DNA of 12,195 nt from Pseudomonadota bacterium (GTDB lineage Bacteria; Pseudomonadota; Gammaproteobacteria; Acidithiobacillales; Acidithiobacillaceae), in the NCBI GenBank assembly GCA_021840785.1, contig JAKBXD010000049.1, positions 1-12,195 on the forward strand, in the 5' to 3' direction. Each line of letters opens with the position of its first letter. The stretch's first letter is position 1. A model generated the notes under the pieces. That model did no database searches. It was not told where the DNA came from and saw only the letters and a program-made list of their open reading frames with translations. The position numbers and the translations under genes are program-made. Below, one piece after another: positions 6,524 through 12,195 of the stretch.

Positions 6524-7910
6524 CCACAAAATGGCCGGCAATGGCAGCCGCTGCGGCCATTGCCGGGCTCACCAGGTGGGTCCGTCCGCCAGCACCCTGA
6601 CGCCCTTCAAAATTGCGATTACTGGTGCTCGCGCAACGCTCCCCCGGTTCCAGGCGGTCGGCATTCATGGCCAGACACATGGAGCAGCCCGGCTCCCGCC
6701 ATTCAAAACCGGCATCCCGAAAGATGCGATCCAGGCCTTCGGCCTCCGCCTGCGCCTTGACCAGACCGGAACCCGGCACTACCAGCACCACCTTGACCGA
6801 CGCGGCCTTGTGATGGCCTCTGGCAACCGCCGCCGCCGCCCGCAAGTCTTCAATGCGGGCATTGGTGCAGGAGCCGATGAATACCTTGTCCAGCGCTATC
6901 GAAGAGATGGGTGTTGCGACCGCCAGATCCATGTAAGCCAGCGCATCACTCCAGCCCTTGCGCCGCACCGGATCTTTTTCCAGTGCAGGGTCAGGGACAT
7001 GCGCGGAAATATCCACCACCATCTCCGGGCTGGTGCCCCAGGTGACCTGGGGTGCCACATCCGTAGCCTCCAGACGAATCTCGGCGTCGAACTGCGCATC
7101 AGGGTCGCTGTGGAGTTCGCCCCAGGCCGCAACTGCCTGATCCCAGACCTTGCCGACCGGGGCATAGGGACGGCCACGCAGATAATCGATGGTGACGGCA
7201 TCTACGCCCACCATGCCCGAGCGCGCACCCGCCTCAATGGCCATATTGCACAGGGTCATGCGACCTTCAACCGACAATGCCTGCACCGCAGGTCCGGCAA
7301 ACTCGATGGCGTAGCCGGTGCCACCCGCCGTACCGATTCGTCCGATGATGGCCAGCACCAGATCTTTCGCGGTCACCCCATTGCCCAATTCACCCTCCAC
7401 CCAGATGCGCATGGATTTGGATTTGCGCGCCCACAGGCATTGGGTCGCCAGCACATGCTCCACTTCGGTGGTGCCGATCCCAAAGGCCAGCGCCCCCAAC
7501 GCCCCATGGGTCGCCGTGTGGGAGTCCCCACAAACCACCGTCATGCCCGGCAGGGTCAGGCCCTGTTCCGGTGCAATGACGTGCACAATGCCCTGCCGCT
7601 TGTCGTGCATACCAAATTCTTCGATGCCAAACTCCGCACAGTTCTGGTCGAGGGTATCCACCTGCAGGCGCGAGGTGGCGTCGACAATCCCTGCGGCACG
7701 ATCAGTGGTCGGCACGTTGTGGTCGGCCGTCGCGATATTGGCATCAATGCGCCACGCCTTGCGGCCCGCCGCCCGCAACCCGGAAAAGGCCTGCGGGCTG
7801 GTCACTTCGTGCAACAACTGACGGTCGATATAGAGCAATACCCCGCCGTCCTGCTCCGTATGGACCACATGGCTTTCCCATAATTTATCGTAGAGTGTTT
7901 TTGCAGACAC
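6498..7910 (-). CDS. leuC: 3-isopropylmalate dehydratase large subunit
   Basis: Large, 4Fe-4S-containing subunit of the leucine-pathway isomerase. The protein is about 470 residues (E. coli 466) and aligns along its whole length, with [23 protein letters not shown] and the closing [10 protein letters not shown] motif. The three cluster cysteines are Cys348 (GSCTN) and Cys409 and Cys412 (CSMC). The frame opens with two adjacent GTG codons at 7913 and 7910. The ribosome site GAGGAGA sits 7 bases before the second and only 4 before the first, so I chose 7910; the difference is one residue. It lies 49 bases downstream of the methyltransferase gene and upstream of the small ORF and leuD, all on the minus strand. 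Confidence 0.97.
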   Translation of the reverse strand: MSAKTLYDKLWESHVVHTEQDGGVLLYIDRQLLHEVTSPQAFSGLRAAGRKAWRIDANIATADHNVPTTDRAAGIVDATSRLQVDTLDQNCAEFGIEEFGMHDKRQGIVHVIAPEQGLTLPGMTVVCGDSHTATHGALGALAFGIGTTEVEHVLATQCLWARKSKSMRIWVEGELGNGVTAKDLVLAIIGRIGTAGGTGYAIEFAGPAVQALSVEGRMTLCNMAIEAGARSGMVGVDAVTIDYLRGRPYAPVGKVWDQAVAAWGELHSDPDAQFDAEIRLEATDVAPQVTWGTSPEMVVDISAHVPDPALEKDPVRRKGWSDALAYMDLAVATPISSIALDKVFIGSCTNARIEDLRAAAAVARGHHKAASVKVVLVVPGSGLVKAQAEAEGLDRIFRDAGFEWREPGCSMCLAMNADRLEPGERCASTSNRNFEGRQGAGGRTHLVSPAMAAAAAIAGHFVDVRDWVVH

Positions 7911-7959
7911 CACTTGTCTCCTCAGAAAGTTGTCGTTTCCGGTCCACCGACGGACCGCG

Positions 7960-8724
7960 TCAGGCGGGCTGGGGTACGGCCTCTATCCAGGCCGCATCTA
8001 TGGCACAATCGTTGTTCGGCTGAATGGCGAAATAGTCCCGCACCTCGGTGGCGGCATCCGCGCAAAGGCTGCGGATCGCAGCGACCCGCAACTCCGGGGT
8101 CCGCATACGCCCTATCCAGCTCTCAAAGCACAAAGGCAATTTCCAAGCCTGCTGGTCACTGACCATGAAACCCGCCAGGACCAGCATGGCTTCCCACTCC
8201 GAGTACCGATAATTGCGCACATGGGAGGCATCCCGCAAGACTTCGATACTTTGCAGCAGGGTATCCAGCAGCGGTGTTTCCGGTGCGATTACATCGATCA
8301 CCACCAGCCTGCCCTCCGGTTGGAGCACCCGCCGCACTTCCCTCAGGGCACGCGGCACATCCGCCCAGTGGTGCGCCGAGAAGCGGGTCACCACCAGATC
8401 GAAGCAAGCATCGGCGAAAGGCAAAGTTTCCACCACGCCTTGCTGCGTCCGCACATTCGCCAGCTTGCGCCGCTGCGCCTCGGCCGCCACCACCACCAGC
8501 ATCTCTGCCGAAAGATCATAAGCTGTTACCTCCATGACCTCACCCGCCAGCGCAAAGCCCGCGTGTCCGGCACCACAGCCGAGGTCCAGTACCCGCCAAT
8601 CCCGCTGACCATCAGCCAACGCCCGTAACCGCTCCAGATCGGCCCCCTGCGCATGGGTAGAGCTCCACAGGTAATCCATTGCGGCGACACCAAACTGTGC
8701 ATCTACCAATTTTTGCTGGTCCAT
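7960..8724 (-). CDS. Class I SAM-dependent methyltransferase
   Basis: A 254-residue methyltransferase of the UbiE/YcgJ-like (Methyltransf_11) type. Motif I is [10 protein letters not shown] (45-54), the acidic residue after strand 2 is Asp70 (AYDLS), and the motif II region is [14 protein letters not shown] (99-112), followed by RFSAHHW (114-120). A C-terminal cap region contains [10 protein letters not shown]. The substrate cannot be told. A TTG at 8730 could start the frame, but the ATG at 8724 is 6 bases after AAGGA and is preferred. It is the first gene of a minus-strand run into leuC and is divergent from the AbrB-like/XRE pair, so it may share control with them. Confidence 0.9.
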   Translation of the reverse strand: MDQQKLVDAQFGVAAMDYLWSSTHAQGADLERLRALADGQRDWRVLDLGCGAGHAGFALAGEVMEVTAYDLSAEMLVVVAAEAQRRKLANVRTQQGVVETLPFADACFDLVVTRFSAHHWADVPRALREVRRVLQPEGRLVVIDVIAPETPLLDTLLQSIEVLRDASHVRNYRYSEWEAMLVLAGFMVSDQQAWKLPLCFESWIGRMRTPELRVAAIRSLCADAATEVRDYFAIQPNNDCAIDAAWIEAVPQPA

Positions 8725-8775
8725 GATCAATCCTTACTCTGTCGTTTTTAACGGCGTGAATGCATCGTACAGGCC

Positions 8776-8824
8776 TTGTTAAACTGGTACAATGTGACAG
8801 TTTATACTGGTATATTTTCTACCA
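8776..8824. promoter_or_regulatory. Operator-like repeat cluster in a divergent promoter region
   Basis: The 131-base gap between the methyltransferase and the AbrB-like gene holds several symmetrical elements. TAAACTG (8780-8786) and CAGTTTA (8798-8804) form a 7-base inverted repeat with an 11-base spacer. ACTGGTA occurs twice in direct orientation (8783-8789 and 8806-8812), 23 bases apart. TGGTA (8808-8812) and TACCA (8820-8824) form a further inverted pair. Possible -10 boxes for the plus strand are TATACT (8803-8808) and TATATT (8811-8816). A weak minus-strand promoter may be TTGTAC with TACGAT at 17-base spacing. The likeliest binder is the adjacent XRE regulator, the AbrB-like protein, or both; this is inference. 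Confidence 0.45.
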
Positions 8825-8855
8825 TAAGAGCTTGTATTGCATCCAGGAGAAACGT

Positions 8856-9065
8856 ATGGAAACCAGAGTGCCGGTCAAGAAGCGGAGGAATGGTCTGGGG
8901 GTCAGACGACTCTCCACCATCACCCTCGAAGCCAAGCTGCATGCGGATCAGGAAGCGACGCTTCGGGTGGAAGCAGGCCGGGTCAGCGTCGGGCCGGTTC
9001 CGGCAGATCACCTGACGCTCAGCGAACGCCTGGATCGCTTTGATCCGATGAGCATCTATCCATGA
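8856..9065 (+). CDS. AbrB/MazE-like small DNA-binding protein
   Basis: A 69-residue protein resembling MazE/AbrB swapped-hairpin antitoxins. The region VKKRRNGLGVRR (about 8-19) matches the family pattern KWGNSLGVR, with Arg in place of the usual Trp-Gly. A strand-rich stretch ends in RVSVGPVP, like the IxPV of MazE. The C-terminus has LSERLDRFDP, similar to the LxELLxxFDP toxin-binding region, but stops seven residues later without the acidic tail many antitoxins have. The ATG at 8856 follows AGGAGA by 5 bases; an in-frame start near 8760 is rejected because it would translate the promoter region. Its TGA overlaps the start of the XRE-family gene (ATGA), so the two are coupled. No MazF- or PIN-type toxin is in the window. 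Confidence 0.7.
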   Translation: METRVPVKKRRNGLGVRRLSTITLEAKLHADQEATLRVEAGRVSVGPVPADHLTLSERLDRFDPMSIYP

Positions 9066-9847
9066 CCGGCAACGCGCCGCTCCTCGGCGACTTCATCCGC
9101 CGTCACCGCGGAAAAATCACCCCGCAGCAGGTGGGCCTCAGCATACAGGGACGACGACGCACCCAGGGTCTGCGCCGTGAGGAACTGGCCCTCCTCTGTG
9201 GAATCAGCAGCACCTGGGTTACCTGGATAGAGCAAGGCCGCCCCGTACAGCCCTCCACTGCCGTACTGGACCGCCTGAGTCAAACGCTGCAACTCTCCGA
9301 AGCGGAACGCGCCTACCTGTTCGACCTGGCCGGCCGTGCCGATCCCACTGCCGACAAAACCCATACCCAGCCCCCGCATGCCGTACTGCGAATTGTGCAA
9401 GCCCTGGACACACCTGCCTATGTACTGGATCGCTATTGGAATGCGATCGCCTGGAACACGGCCGCGGCGGCGCATTTTGTCGGCTGGATGGATCAACCCC
9501 CGACACCGGGCAGCCCTCCCCCCAATCTGCTGGAATTCCTCCTGCTGAATCCCACGGCGCGCAGTTTTGTCGTCGACTGGGAAGGCCGTACCCGGCGGAT
9601 CATCGCGGAATTTCGTGCGGATGTGGGCAAGCATCTGGACGATCCGCAAATGGCCCGCCAAATCGAGCATCTTCAGCAAAACAGTCCGATTTTTGCTCAG
9701 CTCTGGGCTGCGCAGGATGTCGTCGAACGGGAGGGTGGCAGGCGGGTTTTTCAGCATCCACAGCACGGGCAGGTGGTCTATGAGCAGAGCACGTTATTGC
9801 CAGCGACCAGCACCGATCTCAAGCTGGTCATCCTGCTGCCGGAATAG
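9062..9847 (+). CDS. XRE-family regulator with MmyB-like ligand-binding domain
   Basis: A 261-residue transcription regulator. The N-terminus (about 7-92) is an XRE helix-turn-helix with the signature GRRRTQGLRREELALLCGIS (30-49), then STWVTWIEQGRPVQPS and a helix containing LSEAERAYLFDLAG. The C-terminal part (about 107-260) fits the MmyB-type, PAS-like ligand-binding domain: TPAYVLDRYWNAIAWN near its start, an LLEFLLLNP segment, and a closing strand. Relatives in actinobacteria and proteobacteria are often divergent from an enzyme gene they regulate; here the divergent gene is the SAM methyltransferase. The ATG is inside the stop of the AbrB-like gene, so it depends on that gene's translation. 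Ligand unknown. Confidence 0.92.
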   Translation: MTGNAPLLGDFIRRHRGKITPQQVGLSIQGRRRTQGLRREELALLCGISSTWVTWIEQGRPVQPSTAVLDRLSQTLQLSEAERAYLFDLAGRADPTADKTHTQPPHAVLRIVQALDTPAYVLDRYWNAIAWNTAAAAHFVGWMDQPPTPGSPPPNLLEFLLLNPTARSFVVDWEGRTRRIIAEFRADVGKHLDDPQMARQIEHLQQNSPIFAQLWAAQDVVEREGGRRVFQHPQHGQVVYEQSTLLPATSTDLKLVILLPE

Positions 9848-9916
9848 GAAGCAACGATTTCTGGCTTGCTGGCTTTGTCACGACGCGCCCTCGTCGGTGC
9901 CCCATAATGCCAATTC

Positions 9917-9945
9917 TTGTTCCTTGCCAAACTTGTGGGCATAAT
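9917..9945 (+). promoter_or_regulatory. Predicted promoter of the outer-membrane protein gene
   Basis: TTGTTC (9917-9922) and CATAAT (9940-9945) are separated by exactly 17 bases. The -10 matches the consensus at 5 of 6 positions, the -35 at only 3. The predicted start near 9952 would give a leader of about 65 bases before the ATG at 10017. The rest of the 169-base gap holds a 5-base-stem hairpin (CGACG 9881-9885, CGTCG 9892-9896) without a T-run, too weak to call a terminator. Confidence 0.4.
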
Positions 9946-10016
9946 TCCCGCATATTCAAAAATTGATTTCCAAATGATTCATTCGCACCCAATTACAAAG
10001 GAATTAGGAGGATTGC

Positions 10017-10802
10017 ATGCGGTTTCGATCATTGGTGGGAATGGGCATTCTGTCCTCGTGGGCAATAGTGGCAGTTGCGCATGCGGCTCCCCGTTTCACG
10101 GTGGGCAATGTGCCATCGTACTACCAGGGGAATTTCGGGACGGGCAGCCATGTCAACATTTTTTACGATGCCACCTATTTACAGTTTCGCAATCGGGACC
10201 TGCGCCTCAAGTTGATGGTTCCCTACCTCTCCGTTTCCGGGTTACCCCAGGGGACGCGGCTCACGAGTGGGGGTGTTGTCCACCGCTCTGGCACGACACA
10301 AACCCGTAGTAACGTGAGCGGCCTGGGTGATATCTGGTTATCCGCACACTACACGGTTTACCAGAGAACCGGTCTTTTGCCCGCAGTGGTGCCCTATGCC
10401 AAGGTCAAGCTTGGTACGGCCTCCGCCGCCAAAGGATTGGGCACCGGGCGCAACGATTACGAGGTCGGCGTGGGTCTGGACGAGACCATTGGCACCCGCA
10501 TCTTTCCATTCGCCCATCTGGGCTACCGTTTCGTGGGCAATCCCGTTGGCGGCAATCTGCACAATATCTGGACCTATGATATGGGTTCCAGCTTTATTGC
10601 CACATCACGCAACATCCTTACAGCAATGTTTTCTGGTTCCGAATCCGAGCAGCCGGGTTATGCGGGTCCGGCGGACATCGTTTTTGCCTGGAACTACAAT
10701 GTCACGCGCGCCGGTAGTGGCATTCAGCTCTATGCAGACAAAGGATTGTCTAACGGCAGCGCGAATTACGGTGTTGGCCTAGGTGCTCAGGTCGTCTTTT
10801 AA
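10017..10802 (+). CDS. Outer-membrane beta-barrel protein, phenol-MetA-like family
   Basis: A 261-residue exported protein. A signal peptide is clear: MRFR, a hydrophobic core, and probable cleavage after AHA at residue 23. The mature part is made of alternating, aromatic-bounded strands and ends in VVF, the C-terminal phenylalanine typical of outer-membrane barrels. The stretch KVKLGTASAAKGLGTG then NDYEVGVG (129-153) resembles the 'MetA-pathway of phenol degradation' family of putative transporters (PF13557), which are small barrels of poorly known function. The ATG follows AGGAGGA at 5 bases. It has its own predicted promoter and ends overlapping the stop of the convergent phosphatase gene by 4 bases. 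A porin or hydrophobic-compound channel role is inference. Confidence 0.8.
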   Translation: MRFRSLVGMGILSSWAIVAVAHAAPRFTVGNVPSYYQGNFGTGSHVNIFYDATYLQFRNRDLRLKLMVPYLSVSGLPQGTRLTSGGVVHRSGTTQTRSNVSGLGDIWLSAHYTVYQRTGLLPAVVPYAKVKLGTASAAKGLGTGRNDYEVGVGLDETIGTRIFPFAHLGYRFVGNPVGGNLHNIWTYDMGSSFIATSRNILTAMFSGSESEQPGYAGPADIVFAWNYNVTRAGSGIQLYADKGLSNGSANYGVGLGAQVVF

Positions 10803-11437
10803 TTGGTTCCTGGATCCGTACAGATTCTTGAATAAATACTATCTTCGCCAGCCCACGGACCGTCGGCGAGACTGAGGCGACCGTTCTGCCAATGGATGGT
10901 AGTGAGGGAGCCGTTCGCGATTTGCACTTGGCGGAATCTGGCAAGCGGTTCGCCCCGGATTTCAAGGACGGCGGTCCTGATCACTCCTGCATGGGTAACG
11001 GCCAGGATCGGTCCAGGTCCTGCGGCAGTGTCCTGGAGGAAAGAGCGTACGCGACGCTGAAGATCGGAAAGGGACTCTCCACCTGGAGGCACCACCTCGT
11101 CGGGGGCCTTTTTCCAGCGGCGCAACAACTCGGGCCACCGCGTTTTGATCTCCACTTGCTGCAAGCCCTCCCAGTCGCCGTAACCCATCTCCACCAGCCG
11201 CTCATCCGTGGTGACGGGCAGACCCAGGCGTTCTGCGACGATACTTGCGGTGGCATAGGCCCGCTTTAGTGGGCTGGCCACAATGGCGACAAGATTCAGG
11301 CGCGCGAGGTGTTCCGCAACCCTTCGCGCCTGCGCCTCACCGTTGGGCGTGACTTCCGGGTCGCTGCGGCCCTGATAACGCCCGCTGCGATTCCATTCGG
11401 TCTCACCGTGCCGCAACAAAAACAGGATGGTCTCCAT
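10799..11437 (-). CDS. Histidine phosphatase (phosphoglycerate mutase-like) family protein
   Basis: A 212-residue member of the histidine phosphatase superfamily. The catalytic motif is LLRHGET with R9 and the phospho-accepting H10; R59 (SPLKRA), E83 (ERLVEMGYGDWEG) and H149 (VTHAG) complete the active site. The pattern is of the GpmB/CobC type, cofactor-independent of 2,3-bisphosphoglycerate and usually a phosphatase. Candidates are alpha-ribazole phosphatase, a sugar-phosphate phosphatase or a broad-specificity enzyme; no cobalamin genes are nearby to support CobC. No signal peptide, so cytoplasmic. It begins 11 bases after the stop of the upstream barrel gene with no clear ribosome site, suggesting translation coupled to that gene. 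Confidence 0.9.
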   Translation of the reverse strand: METILFLLRHGETEWNRSGRYQGRSDPEVTPNGEAQARRVAEHLARLNLVAIVASPLKRAYATASIVAERLGLPVTTDERLVEMGYGDWEGLQQVEIKTRWPELLRRWKKAPDEVVPPGGESLSDLQRRVRSFLQDTAAGPGPILAVTHAGVIRTAVLEIRGEPLARFRQVQIANGSLTTIHWQNGRLSLADGPWAGEDSIYSRICTDPGTN

Positions 11438-11448
11438 GGCCGGGGCTT

Positions 11449-12195
11449 TTAATAACGCCAGGAAACACCGGCTACCAGTCTGCTGCCGGCATGGATGCTC
11501 TGACCCGCCAGATCCAGCTGGTAGGCGATGACCGGTCGCACGTTTTTGGTAACGGCGTATTCGAGTCCGATACCACCTCGCAGTATATTGTAGAATTCTG
11601 AGGCGTTGGGGGTTGTACTGACGGCGAGCGCGTTACTGGCCAGCGTTTTTGAAAAAAACAGAGTACCGATGACGGTGAGGCGCCGGATGAGACCGACGCC
11701 CGCCACCGCCGAGGCCCGCACCTGCGTCACACCATCCCTGACGTAGATGCGCGGGCCGATTGAAAGGCCGGCGTACGCCACCCGGGACCCGAAATTATGC
11801 TCTACTCCCACCTCGTAATCCGGTTCGACGGCCAGGGCGCCGGTCCCGAGTTGGGGGGTGGTTGATGTCCGCCCGGTGGGAATGATCGCGTTGACGGTAA
11901 TGGCGTCGGCGAAGTGCGCACGCTGTCGCAATCCGTAGGAGAGGCCGATCTGTTGATCCTGCAACCCCCCTGCGGAATAGGACGCCTTTGGTTTGGATTT
12001 GGTGAGCAGGGCGGCGCGCAGTTGGTAAACCAGCGCCCAGCCCTCCCCGATCCCTTGCTCGCCATCGATACGGAACTGCGTCTCCGAAAGCTTCGAATGG
12101 GTCGGGGTGCTGCTGCTGCTGAATGAAGTCTGCGGGAAGAGGCGGTCGGAGTGATAGAACCTCACCGTGGCCTTGATTTTCCCGGACCCCGCGGG
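11449..12195 (-). CDS. Outer-membrane beta-barrel protein, N-terminus cut by window edge
   Basis: 248 residues are visible and the frame stays open to the right edge, so the signal peptide and first strands lie outside. A GTG at 12165 could serve as a start, but the codons before it continue a strand-like sequence (GKIKATVRFYHSD), so this is a true partial gene. Alternating strands, repeated Gly-rich turns and a C-terminal VSWRY with final Tyr fit an outer-membrane barrel. It shares a motif with the barrel at 10017: LGTGALAVEPDYEVGVEHNFG here beside LGTG then NDYEVGVG there. This suggests the same transporter-like family. It is followed at 11 bases by the histidine phosphatase gene. Confidence 0.75.
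   Translation of the reverse strand, partial: PAGSGKIKATVRFYHSDRLFPQTSFSSSSTPTHSKLSETQFRIDGEQGIGEGWALVYQLRAALLTKSKPKASYSAGGLQDQQIGLSYGLRQRAHFADAITVNAIIPTGRTSTTPQLGTGALAVEPDYEVGVEHNFGSRVAYAGLSIGPRIYVRDGVTQVRASAVAGVGLIRRLTVIGTLFFSKTLASNALAVSTTPNASEFYNILRGGIGLEYAVTKNVRPVIAYQLDLAGQSIHAGSRLVAGVSWRY

Noticed and set aside
5754..7883. 709-codon plus-strand open frame opposite leuD and leuC
   Set aside because: Although very long, it runs antisense through two highly conserved genes and their spacer, shows no recognisable domain and has low-complexity shadow composition.
8760..8855. N-terminal extension of the AbrB-like protein from an upstream ATG
   Set aside because: The extension would translate the promoter/operator region, and the internal ATG at 8856 has a good ribosome site and begins at the family-like sequence.
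9881..9896. Hairpin after the XRE regulator gene
   Set aside because: The stem is only 5 pairs and is followed by GTGCCC with no T-run, so it is not a convincing terminator.
12163..12165. GTG as the start of the right-hand barrel protein
   Set aside because: The frame continues open to the window edge with strand-like sequence, and a barrel starting there would lack a signal peptide.

Overview
This is a dense, moderately GC-rich chromosomal window from a Gram-negative proteobacterium. It encodes a heme-copper quinol oxidase with a lipoprotein subunit II, two outer-membrane barrel-type proteins with C-terminal aromatic residues, and PdxH and RpiA that align closely with the gamma-proteobacterial proteins. 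The content and style fit an acidophilic chemolithotroph such as Acidithiobacillus. That genus placement is an inference and was not tested by any search.

Layout. (1) 1-2754, minus strand: the start of a cytochrome bo3 ubiquinol oxidase operon, read as a small unrecognised membrane protein, then cyoA, then cyoB, which runs off the left edge. Quinol-site residues, heme ligands and CuB ligands are visible in CyoB, and CyoA lacks the CuA cysteines. (2) 2755-3301: a 547-base intergenic region, very AT-rich in its middle. It holds a perfect TATAAT facing cyo, a perfect 10+1+10 palindrome over the expected -35 region and an FNR/Anr-like site just upstream. (3) 3302-5385, plus strand: a compact operon of a DJ-1/PfpI-family protein, rpiA (overlapping by 11 bases) and pdxH. 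(4) 5395-8724, minus strand: a class I SAM methyltransferase, leuC, a short candidate membrane ORF, leuD and an unrecognised 103-residue protein. leuD is stop/start-coupled to its neighbours on both sides. leuA and leuB are not in the window. (5) 8856-9847, plus strand: a MazE/AbrB-like small protein coupled by an ATGA overlap to an XRE-family regulator with an MmyB-type ligand-binding domain. The divergent intergenic region carries repeated operator-like elements. (6) 10017-12195: an outer-membrane beta-barrel protein on the plus strand, meeting tail-to-tail (4-base overlap) a minus-strand pair of a second, 5'-truncated barrel protein and a histidine phosphatase.

How the parts work together. 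The left end is aerobic respiration, with promoter features suggesting oxygen- or redox-responsive control. The centre is core metabolism: interconversion of pentose phosphates, the last step of PLP synthesis and the isomerase step of leucine synthesis. The right end is regulatory and envelope-related. The least explained parts are the leader ORF of the cyo operon, the small ORFs bracketing leuD, and the antitoxin-like protein paired with a regulator instead of a toxin. No RNA genes, insertion sequences or CRISPR arrays were seen.
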